NCBI RefSeq assembly: GCF_026410405.1
Contig: NZ_JAPMLN010000011.1
Coordinates: 39,627 to 103,626 of the forward strand
From: Marinicella gelatinilytica
Lineage (GTDB): Bacteria; Pseudomonadota; Gammaproteobacteria; Xanthomonadales; Marinicellaceae
Direction of reading: 5' to 3'
DNA length: 64,000 bases
This document shows, piece by piece, positions 48,313 to 56,269 of the stretch. The notes beneath the pieces were generated by a model that saw only the letters and a program-made list of their open reading frames with translations, searched no databases and was not told the origin of the DNA. Position 1 is the first letter of the stretch, and every line of letters begins with the position of its first letter. The translations under genes and the position numbers were made by a program.

Positions 48313-49676
48313 GCGAACGATCTGAAAACATTGTCATCCTGGGTGCCGGTTTGGTGGGGTCCTTACAGGCTTTATTGTTGGCACAGAAAGGTTATCGTGT
48401 TCGGGTTTACGACAAATTACCCGATATTCGTCAACAGGCAATGTCCGCCGGTCGTTCTATTAACTTGGCACTGGCTTCACGTGGTCGCCATGCCTTGGAA
48501 CAAGCCGATGTATTGGACAAAGCGGAGTCTCTCTTGATTCCGATGCGTGGTCGCATGTTGCACAATCAGCAGGGTGAACAAACCTTACAGAAATATGGTT
48601 CGCGTGATCATGAAGCCATTTATTCGGTCTCACGAGCCGGACTGGTGAGTTTGCTGCGCGATGAAGCTGAGGCCACCGGTTTGGTGACCTTCTATTTTGA
48701 GCACAGTTGCGACAGCATTGATTTTAACGGTAACCGCTGTCAATTCAGTCACCGTGATGTCGATTTGCACATTGACTTTGATTATTTGCTGGCTTGTGAT
48801 GGTGCCGGTAGTATGACGCGCCAGCAGATGCAACAAAATACCGATAACGCCACCGCGTTTAACAGCGAATTGCTCGATCACGCCTATAAAGAATTGTATC
48901 TGCCACCGGATAAAAAGGGTGATTTTCAATTGGACAAAAACGCTTTGCATGTGTGGCCGCGCGATGATTATATGATGATTGGCCTGCCCAATCCGGGCGG
49001 TGATTTCACTCTGACCCTATTTATGCCAAAAACCGGCCCGGTAAGTTTTGCATCCATTGATAATGCCACGGCTTTACATGCCTTGTTTGATCAGCAATTT
49101 GCGGATATCAAACCGTTTATTCCGAAATTAGAACAGGATTATTTTAACAACCCAACGGGCAAATTAGGTACTGTCAGATGTCAACAATGGTATCAGGATC
49201 ATGTCTTATTGTTGGGTGATGCTGCGCATGCGGTGGTGCCCTTTCACGCTCAGGGCATGAATGCCGGATTTGAAGATTGTGTGGCGGTAATGGAAGCACT
49301 CGCGCACAGCAATCATGATTGGTCGGGCTTATTTGCAACGGTGCAAATGGCGCGTCAAGCTAATGCCGACGCCATTGCGGATATGTCATTAGAAAACTAT
49401 GTGGAAATGCGCGCTTCAGTGAATGATCCGCAGTTTCATTTTAAAAAACAAGTGGCCTTTGCCTTAGAACAAAGGTGGCCTCATTACTTTATTCCACGCT
49501 ATTCAATGGTCATGTTTCATCGCATACCCTATGCCGAAGCCTATGCCCGAGGTCGGGTACAAGCCCGCTTATTAGATCGTTTGTGCCACGATATAGACAC
49601 TGTGGATGCATTAGATTTTGAACGGGTTGAGCGATTAATTAAAGGTAGTTTGTCGCCGATATTGAATGAGACATAA
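48309..49676 (+). CDS. kmo: kynurenine 3-monooxygenase
   Basis: A 455-residue FAD-dependent aromatic hydroxylase that makes 3-hydroxykynurenine. The FAD motif is VILGAGLVGS near residue 9. The family segment AGRSINLALASRGRHAL follows. The second FAD motif is LLGDAAHAVVPFHAQGMNAGFEDC. It is close in length to eukaryotic and bacterial KMO. It is coupled to kynU by a 4-bp overlap, so the two enzymes should be made together. Confidence 0.95.
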   Translation: MSERSENIVILGAGLVGSLQALLLAQKGYRVRVYDKLPDIRQQAMSAGRSINLALASRGRHALEQADVLDKAESLLIPMRGRMLHNQQGEQTLQKYGSRDHEAIYSVSRAGLVSLLRDEAEATGLVTFYFEHSCDSIDFNGNRCQFSHRDVDLHIDFDYLLACDGAGSMTRQQMQQNTDNATAFNSELLDHAYKELYLPPDKKGDFQLDKNALHVWPRDDYMMIGLPNPGGDFTLTLFMPKTGPVSFASIDNATALHALFDQQFADIKPFIPKLEQDYFNNPTGKLGTVRCQQWYQDHVLLLGDAAHAVVPFHAQGMNAGFEDCVAVMEALAHSNHDWSGLFATVQMARQANADAIADMSLENYVEMRASVNDPQFHFKKQVAFALEQRWPHYFIPRYSMVMFHRIPYAEAYARGRVQARLLDRLCHDIDTVDALDFERVERLIKGSLSPILNET

Positions 49677-49724
49677 ATTGAACAATCATTTGCTACAATA
49701 CTTGTTTTCATCGTTTAATGGCTT

Positions 49725-50357
49725 ATGCAAGTTAATGAAATAAAACATCCCTTAGTACAACACTTAATCGGCCAGCTTCGAGAGCATAACCGCTCACCGG
49801 CACAATTTCGTCCGGTGGTGGATAAACTCAGTTATTTGTTGTGTTATGAAGCGATTTCCGGATATCACCTTAAACAGGAAACCATCACCACCTGGTCGGG
49901 ATCAACCCAGGTTCAACGATTAGATGACAGTGGCATTACCGTGGTACCGATTTTGCGCGCCGGTTTAGGTATGCTCAATGGCGTCTTAGATCTGTTGCCG
50001 GGTGCTTCGGTGTCGGTGGTCGGTTTTGAACGTGATGAAGAAACCCTGAAACCACATGCGTATTATGAAAAGTGGGCACCGAATGTGACCGATAAAAAGG
50101 CTTTGGTGATTGATCCGATGCTGGCCACCGGCGGGACGTTTCTGGCCACAGTTGAGCGTTTAAAAGCGGTGGGCTGTGAACACATTCATGGTGTATTTTT
50201 ATTGGCCGCGCCCGAAGGTCTGAAAAAGCTAATCGACCAACATCCCGATGTTAAAGTGACCGTTGCGGCGGTGGATGAGCGTTTAAATGATGTGGGCTAT
50301 ATTCTGCCCGGTCTAGGTGATGCCGGTGATCGGATTTTTAACACCGTGGCTGAATAA
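49725..50357 (+). CDS. upp: uracil phosphoribosyltransferase
   Basis: A 210-residue PRTase that turns uracil and PRPP into UMP. It starts MQVNEIKHPLVQHLIGQLRE. The PRPP loop is VIDPMLATGGT, and the end has PGLGDAGDRIFNT. The length equals E. coli Upp plus two residues. Confidence 0.96.
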   Translation: MQVNEIKHPLVQHLIGQLREHNRSPAQFRPVVDKLSYLLCYEAISGYHLKQETITTWSGSTQVQRLDDSGITVVPILRAGLGMLNGVLDLLPGASVSVVGFERDEETLKPHAYYEKWAPNVTDKKALVIDPMLATGGTFLATVERLKAVGCEHIHGVFLLAAPEGLKKLIDQHPDVKVTVAAVDERLNDVGYILPGLGDAGDRIFNTVAE

Positions 50358-50363
50358 AACCTG

Positions 50364-51092
50364 ATGAAAGCCGTTGGCCTGTCGTGCTTAAAATATAGCT
50401 TAGGCCCGATTTTATGGTTACAAGGGCAACAAGTCAGAAAACGCACGCTTATTTTACCTGAGCCAACCGGAGCCAGAAACGGCCAAGTTGGTAGCGGTGA
50501 ATCTATGCGGTTGCTTATTCTGGGTGATTCTTCCGCTGCCGGGGTCGGTGTGGATATACAACAACACGCTTTATTGGGTCAGATTCTACAGACGTTACAA
50601 GCAGATTTTCAAATCAGCTACCAACTTCAGGCAAAAACCGGTGCCAAAACCGGTGATGCATTAATGGGTTTACAGTACGCCATCGACAAGCAATGGACAG
50701 ATGACCGGGTTTTTGATGTGGTGGTCACAGCCTTGGGTGTTAATGATGTGACCGGTCAAATTAGTGTAAAAAAATGGCGTCAGCAACAACAGTTACTGAT
50801 AAAAACCATTCATAACAAACTAAAACCAAAATTAGTCATTATTTCTGGATTACCGCCGATGCACTTGTTTCCGGCTTTGCCCACGCCATTGCGCCAATAC
50901 CTTGGGTCATGGGCAACGTTGTTTAATAATGAGTTACAAACATTGTCAGGAAAATTTCCGCAAACCTCATTTTTAGCTGTGCGTAATTTACCGCAACCCT
51001 TAGATGTGGCGAATGACGGTTTTCATCCCGGGCCTAAAACGTATCAAAAGTGGGCTCAGGCGGTGGCGGATTTGATTAAAAACCTCAGTTAA
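50364..51092 (+). CDS. SGNH/GDSL hydrolase
   Basis: A 242-residue SGNH hydrolase. Block I is LILGDSSAAGVGV with the nucleophile serine. Block III is TALGVNDVTG, and block V is DGFHPGPKTYQKWA with the catalytic Asp and His. An N-terminal hydrophobic part is weak, so it may be cytoplasmic or anchored. The family cleaves acyl esters or thioesters. It lies 7 bp after upp and may share its transcript. Confidence 0.85.
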   Translation: MKAVGLSCLKYSLGPILWLQGQQVRKRTLILPEPTGARNGQVGSGESMRLLILGDSSAAGVGVDIQQHALLGQILQTLQADFQISYQLQAKTGAKTGDALMGLQYAIDKQWTDDRVFDVVVTALGVNDVTGQISVKKWRQQQQLLIKTIHNKLKPKLVIISGLPPMHLFPALPTPLRQYLGSWATLFNNELQTLSGKFPQTSFLAVRNLPQPLDVANDGFHPGPKTYQKWAQAVADLIKNLS

Positions 51093-51196
51093 TTAATTCG
51101 TCAACTGGTGGTTGTTTTGCTATGCTATAATTTTTGCCTTTTTGGGTCATTAAAGACAATGGCCAGTTAATTTAATCAAAAAAACGGGAGAACAGC

Positions 51197-52933
51197 ATGT
51201 CTGAAAAGCAAACCGCCGCCGGTCCCATTACCCGCGGACCTTACCCGGAACTGACACCCCATGCGGTGCTTGTCGGTTATTTCCTGGGGGTTATTTTAGC
51301 GATATCCATTGGTTATGCTTCGTTGAAACTGGGCTTTTCGATTGAAGGCTCGGAATTGGCGGCGATATTGGGTTTTGGTATTTTACGGGGTATGATGCGC
51401 CGCCGTTCGATCGTCGAAAATAACGTCGCACAAACTGTGGCTTCGGGCGTTAACGGTGCTTCATCGGGCATGATGTTTTCAGTACCGGCGATATTTATTC
51501 TCGGCTACGGCATGGATTTTAATCCCTATGTGTTAACCTTTGGTGCCATTGCTGGTGCGTTTTTGGGGATTGCCTTTATTATCCCCTTGCGTAAACAGAT
51601 GATTGATTATGAGCGCCTGACCTATCCCGGCGGTGTGGCGGTGGCGTCGATTCTAAAATCACCCGGTGCCGGTATCCGTAAAGCCATGTTATTGGTGGGT
51701 GCCATGGTGTTTTCCGGTGTGGTACATGTGATTTCTCTGGCCTCAGGGGTCGAATATTGGCCTTTGTTTGAACAATTGGGTTTACCCGAATATCTTAACG
51801 GCACCTGGTACTTGTCGTTAATGACCATTGGTGTTGCTTTTATTGCCGGTCGCGGTGGCTTGGCCTTTATTATCGGTGGTTTTGTTTGTTATTGGGTGTT
51901 GGCGCCGTTATTAGATGTCACCGGCATGTTCCCGGTGGTCGATGGTGTCGCGGTTACCGACCCTGATCAATTGCGCCTGATGTTATTTAGACCCACGGGC
52001 ATTGGTATGTTAATTGGCGGCGCCATCGTTGGTGTACTGTTTGCCTTGCCTTTGATTAAATCAGCGATTAAATCCATGCAATCATCAGGTAAAGATAACA
52101 TGGCTTTAAGTAAAGATGAAATGCCCATTAAATTACTGTATTTTGCGGTGGTGGGTGCGGCCATATTATTGGGTGTGATGGCAGTGACTTCTGCTCAGGA
52201 AGTCGGTTTAGCACGCGGTGTTTTAATGGCGGTATTAGGCACTTTATGGATTTGGATGGCAGGAATTATATTGTCTGAAGCCATTGGTCGCACCAACTGG
52301 TCGCCGTTATCGGGTATGACTTTAATTGCGGTGACTTTACTCATTATGATCACCCAGATGTTTGGCGGTATGAGTACCGGTCCGGCGATTGTGGCAGCGG
52401 TGACCGTGGGGGCAGCGACTTGTGTGGCGATGAGTCAGGCGACAGATTTAATGCTGGATTTAAAAACCGGCTATTTGGTCGGTGCCACACCACGCCAGCA
52501 GCAGCTGGGTCAGTTTATGGGCGCTTGGTTAGGCCCGATTGTGGTGATTATCCTAATCTTTATGTTGCATGAGGCCTTTGGTCTCGGTGGTAAAGAATTC
52601 CCGGCACCGCAAGGCCAGGCTCTGGCCTCGATGGTTGAAGGTATTACCGGTGGTGATGTGCCGACGGCGAAATACATTGCCGGCGCGGTCCTCGGTGGTC
52701 TCTTGTCTTTATTACAAGCGGGTTTAGGGATTACCGTCGGTTTAGGTTTTTATCTGCCATTCAGTATTGTTCTAACCTATGCCATCGGTACTTTAATCCG
52801 CGAAGTCGTTGATCGCACCAAAGGTAAATCATGGTCAGAAGGTAAAGGCATTCCGATTGCCGCCGGTCTGATTGTCGGTGAAGCGCTGGTGGGTGTCGGT
52901 AACGCCGTTTATGTCATTGCAACAGCCTCATAA
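51197..52933 (+). CDS. OPT family oligopeptide transporter
   Basis: A 578-residue integral membrane protein with about 14-16 hydrophobic segments. Characteristic stretches are RGPYPELTPHAVLVGYFLGVILAISIGYASLKLG at the start, TYPGGVAVASILKS and KTGYLVGATPRQQQLGQFMGA. OPT members take up oligopeptides or metal chelates; the substrate is unknown. It has a strong ribosome site (GGGAGAACAGC). The next gene, 11 bp downstream, encodes a small protein likely made with it. Confidence 0.9.
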   Translation: MSEKQTAAGPITRGPYPELTPHAVLVGYFLGVILAISIGYASLKLGFSIEGSELAAILGFGILRGMMRRRSIVENNVAQTVASGVNGASSGMMFSVPAIFILGYGMDFNPYVLTFGAIAGAFLGIAFIIPLRKQMIDYERLTYPGGVAVASILKSPGAGIRKAMLLVGAMVFSGVVHVISLASGVEYWPLFEQLGLPEYLNGTWYLSLMTIGVAFIAGRGGLAFIIGGFVCYWVLAPLLDVTGMFPVVDGVAVTDPDQLRLMLFRPTGIGMLIGGAIVGVLFALPLIKSAIKSMQSSGKDNMALSKDEMPIKLLYFAVVGAAILLGVMAVTSAQEVGLARGVLMAVLGTLWIWMAGIILSEAIGRTNWSPLSGMTLIAVTLLIMITQMFGGMSTGPAIVAAVTVGAATCVAMSQATDLMLDLKTGYLVGATPRQQQLGQFMGAWLGPIVVIILIFMLHEAFGLGGKEFPAPQGQALASMVEGITGGDVPTAKYIAGAVLGGLLSLLQAGLGITVGLGFYLPFSIVLTYAIGTLIREVVDRTKGKSWSEGKGIPIAAGLIVGEALVGVGNAVYVIATAS

Positions 52934-52944
52934 GGAGCATACAG

Positions 52945-53484
52945 ATGAAAAATATTTCTTTTAGTTTTGTGGTGCTGGCCTTTTTAGGCGGTGCATTTAT
53001 CACTTCTTTGGATGAAACTGAAGTCAATTGGACTTATTTTGTGCCCATTATGACACTTGGTTTTATTGGTGCTTTTTTGTACATTAAAGAAGCCAAAAAA
53101 GCGGCCACCCATGGTGACATCCTAAAAAATAACCAAGTTATTTTGAGTCAGTCATTGCACAAAATTGTGGCAAATTTAGAAGCATTAGATGGCCGTAAAG
53201 ACAGTATTCCAACCTATGATATGCGGTTTGAAATAGATCGTTTATTTCGCGAAGATTTGATGCAGTTTGCTGACGCCCGTGACAGCATGAAACACCTGTT
53301 CGGCATTCAGGCTTTTGCTGATATTATGAGCTCTTTTGCTGCCGGTGAGCGTTATATTAACCGTATCTGGTCGGCCTCAACCGATGGTTATGTGGACGAA
53401 GTTTTATTGTATGTGTCAAAAGCCAATGCCCAATTTAAACACGCCCAAGAAGTGTTTGATTCAGCGCAAACTAAAGTTGTTTAG
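52945..53484 (+). CDS. small membrane protein downstream of the OPT transporter
   Basis: A 179-residue protein with two N-terminal membrane helices (about 5-20 and 29-47). A soluble helical part follows (LSQSLHKIVANLEALDGRKD, RFEIDRLFREDLMQFADARDSMKHLFG). I do not recognise a family. A very strong ribosome site (AAGGAGCATACAG), the 11-bp gap after the transporter and a terminator after it argue for a partner or regulator of the OPT protein. That role is inference from position. Confidence 0.7.
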   Translation: MKNISFSFVVLAFLGGAFITSLDETEVNWTYFVPIMTLGFIGAFLYIKEAKKAATHGDILKNNQVILSQSLHKIVANLEALDGRKDSIPTYDMRFEIDRLFREDLMQFADARDSMKHLFGIQAFADIMSSFAAGERYINRIWSASTDGYVDEVLLYVSKANAQFKHAQEVFDSAQTKVV

Positions 53485-53502
53485 CTTATTAAGAGGATAG
53501 CT

Positions 53503-53540
53503 GACCTACAATATTTCCCTGTTTTGTAGGTCTTGTTTTA
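53503..53540 (+). terminator. terminator after the OPT unit
   Basis: GACCTACAA and TTGTAGGTC form a 9-bp stem followed by TTGTTTTA. It lies 18 bp after the small membrane gene and overlaps the 3' end of the convergent SDR gene. Confidence 0.7.
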
Positions 53541-54498
53541 TGTCGGCTAAGCTGGCATTCAGGGGTGTGGTTTCATAGCCCAGTTCGGTGATGGCTTTGC
53601 TGTAATCTGCGGCATAACGATGCGTAATTAGCTGCAAAGATTCAGGCGTGAGATCCGGAGGTTGGTTACTAAAGTAAGACATTAAACTCTGGATTCTTGC
53701 TGCCAGTTTAAGCAGCCATTGCGGCTTCTTTTTATAGTCCACATTCACACCAAAAGTTTTCGCCACATGGGCAATAAAAGCTTCAAAGCTGAGGTTATGA
53801 CCTGCCAAAATATAGCGGTTATGACACTGACCTTTGGTGGCCGCTAACACACAACCTTTTGCCACATCACGAACATCGGCAAAGGAGCCGGCACCACGTG
53901 GAATGCTTGGCAGGTTGTTATTGATAATCATTTTAAACAGCCGAATCCAATTGTGGTGATCGTGCGGGCCGATTATGTGGGAAGGTTGAACAATCACCCA
54001 ATCAAGTTTTTGATGTTGTGCTATTAAGCGTTCGGCCTGGGCTTTGGAACGGACATAATTGACATCACTGACAAAACCTTCAGCCGCCGTGTCTTCGCTG
54101 ATGGTAACCATATCACGGTGGTTAATGCCATAGGTGGCTACCGAAGAAACATGCACTAAGCGGGTGTTTTTCATGTCGCTTAAACACTGTAAAATATGTT
54201 GTGTGCCGGTAACGTTAGTGAGGGTTTGTCGGGCATTGTTTTTTGACCAGGTGCCGGTATCAGCAGCGGTGTGAAACAGGACATCAATGTCTTTTGGGAT
54301 GACTTCTGTTAATGAAGCCAGTGAAAGAATATTTCCTTTCACATAGTTAACCTCAGGTAAGGGATTTTCTGGTAAGCTTCGACACAGAGCAACCACCTGC
54401 CAACCTTGGTGCGTCAATTCACGACATAAATGACGGCCTAAAAAACCGGTGGCACCGGTGACAAACGCTTTTTGTGGGTGATTTGTGTCCATAAACAT
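53506..54498 (-). CDS. NAD(P)-dependent epimerase/dehydratase-like SDR
   Basis: A 330-residue extended short-chain dehydrogenase. The nucleotide motif is VTGATGFLGRHL, followed by DVLFHTAADTG. The active-site pattern has VHVSSVATYG, but the catalytic Tyr-x3-Lys appears as NYVRSKAQAERL. The family oxidises or epimerises sugars, sterols or flavonoid-like compounds; substrate unknown. The start may also be the ATG at 54492. It is divergent to the MATE gene. Confidence 0.82.
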   Translation of the reverse strand: MFMDTNHPQKAFVTGATGFLGRHLCRELTHQGWQVVALCRSLPENPLPEVNYVKGNILSLASLTEVIPKDIDVLFHTAADTGTWSKNNARQTLTNVTGTQHILQCLSDMKNTRLVHVSSVATYGINHRDMVTISEDTAAEGFVSDVNYVRSKAQAERLIAQHQKLDWVIVQPSHIIGPHDHHNWIRLFKMIINNNLPSIPRGAGSFADVRDVAKGCVLAATKGQCHNRYILAGHNLSFEAFIAHVAKTFGVNVDYKKKPQWLLKLAARIQSLMSYFSNQPPDLTPESLQLITHRYAADYSKAITELGYETTPLNASLADIKQDLQNREIL

Positions 54499-54547
54499 AG
54501 CAGTCCAATAAATCTATACGCAGTTTAACACTTTACTTGTTAATAAT

Positions 54548-55912
54548 ATGGAATCTTTATCCGTTAAACACCACCTGACACAAACCATTCGCCTGTCACT
54601 GCCGTTAATTATCAGTCAGGTGATGATGGTTGGTATGACCTTTGTTGATACCGTGATGGCCGGTCAATTAGGTGCCACCACCTTAGCTGCGGTGGCGGTG
54701 GGCAGTTCCGTGTGGTCAACAGTGATTTTATTTGTGTTTGGCACCTTAATGGTGATTCCACCGATTGTCTCGGAAAAGGATGGTGCGCGAATGCATCACG
54801 AGGTGGCGCCTTTTTTTAGGCAGGCTTTATGGCTGGCCTTGTTATTGGGCTTGTTGTTTAGTGTTGTGATTCGCATGGTCGATCCGATTTTTACCCTATT
54901 TAAAACCCAAGAAGAGGTCATTCCGGAGGCGATTGCTTATCTAAACGCCATTGGCTGGGGTGTTTTACCGTTGTCGTTTTTTGTGTGTTTTCGCTATTTA
55001 GCGGATGGCTTATCGATCACCAAGACCACCATGTATGTGAGCTTTGTTGGCTTGTTACTGAACATTCCTTTGAATTGGATACTGATGTTCGGACATTTTG
55101 GTTTTCCGGCATTGGGTGCCGCCGGTACCGGCTATGCCTCCGCTCTGGTAATCATCAGCCAAATGCTGGTGTACGTGTTAATCATCAAAAAACATAAAAT
55201 CATCGGCAGTTACCAAATTTTTAGTCGCTTTGATCCACCCAATTGGAACGTGATTATGCGGTTACTAAAAATGGGTTTACCGGTGGGTGTGTCGATGTTC
55301 GCGGAGGTGGGTTTTTTCTCGGTGATTACTCTGTTGTCATCATCCTTAGCGACGATGGTGGTGGCCGCGCATCAAATAGCTCTGAACTTTTCTTCTTTAT
55401 TATTTATGGTGCCTTTGGGTTTGTCCATGGGTATCACCATTCGAGTTGGTAATGCCGTTGGCCGAAAAAACACCAACGACATCACCAACGCCGGATTTTT
55501 AGGTGTTGGCCTGGTGTTATTCACCCAATTGTTCTCGGCGTCAGTGACATTGCTGTTCGCAGGAGATATTGTTAATCTTTATACCGATGACAGTGAAGTG
55601 GCGGCCATTGCCGTCAGTTTATTGTTTTATGCGGCCGTTTTTCAATTGTCAGACGGTATTCAGGTGGCTGCTGCCGGTGCTTTACGTGGCATTAAAGACA
55701 TGACCTTTATCATGAACAGTAATCTGTTTTCATTTTGGTTGTTGGGCTTCGTTGCCTCCTGGTATCTGTGTTTCCCCATGGGTATGGGGGCGCCGGGTTT
55801 ATGGATTGGCATAATCGTCGGATTATCGGCTGCTGCGGTGCTGAATCTGTTGCGGTTTTGGTACAAAACCAGACAATTTAAACAGCATAAAATCCCAGAA
55901 TCCATCACATAA
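54548..55912 (+). CDS. MATE family efflux transporter
   Basis: A 454-residue membrane protein with 12 hydrophobic segments in two matching halves. The MATE pattern is LPLIISQVMMVGMTFVDTVMAGQLG in the N-half and MGLPVGVSMFAEVGFFSVITLL in the C-half. The family exports cationic drugs in exchange for Na+ or H+ and includes NorM. The gene starts 50 bp from the divergent SDR gene. Confidence 0.9.
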   Translation: MESLSVKHHLTQTIRLSLPLIISQVMMVGMTFVDTVMAGQLGATTLAAVAVGSSVWSTVILFVFGTLMVIPPIVSEKDGARMHHEVAPFFRQALWLALLLGLLFSVVIRMVDPIFTLFKTQEEVIPEAIAYLNAIGWGVLPLSFFVCFRYLADGLSITKTTMYVSFVGLLLNIPLNWILMFGHFGFPALGAAGTGYASALVIISQMLVYVLIIKKHKIIGSYQIFSRFDPPNWNVIMRLLKMGLPVGVSMFAEVGFFSVITLLSSSLATMVVAAHQIALNFSSLLFMVPLGLSMGITIRVGNAVGRKNTNDITNAGFLGVGLVLFTQLFSASVTLLFAGDIVNLYTDDSEVAAIAVSLLFYAAVFQLSDGIQVAAAGALRGIKDMTFIMNSNLFSFWLLGFVASWYLCFPMGMGAPGLWIGIIVGLSAAAVLNLLRFWYKTRQFKQHKIPESIT

Positions 55913-56269
55913 ATCAAATTAATCTAAGTTTAGGAATTAAATCAGACAGCTCCTAAATGCGGATGATTATCATTAAGAAGCGTATAACAATATAGTTACT
56001 GCGAATTTAGAAATTAAAAAAAAATATAACAATATTAATACATCGTATAAAACGATTGTTTTAATGTTTGTATTATATTTTATTTCTAATTATGCGATTA
56101 AGTAACTGATATTAAATAACATTAAAAATATTACTGATGGTTTTGACAAAATAGCGCTTGGCATAACATTTAAAAATCCGTATCATCCTCTTTGCAAAAT
56201 ATTATTAATAATTATCAATTTGATACTATTTTTTAAATTATTGTCATTTTTTTATAGAGCCAAAAAACA
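55913..56269. other. AT-rich nrdA upstream region
   Basis: About 357 bp with no ORF of note. It must contain the nrdAB promoter. I find no convincing NrdR box pair. A Fur-like core palindrome lies at 55963-55973. The rest is poly-A/T-rich. Confidence 0.5.
55963..55973. promoter_or_regulatory. possible Fur-type operator core
   Basis: ATGATTATCAT is a near-perfect palindrome equal to the core of the Fur consensus; the following TTA also fits. Outer positions match poorly. It lies about 300 bp before nrdA and 50 bp after the MATE gene. Confidence 0.3.

Noticed and set aside
55913..56269. NrdR box pair before nrdA
   Set aside because: No pair of sites fits the consensus at a helical-turn spacing.
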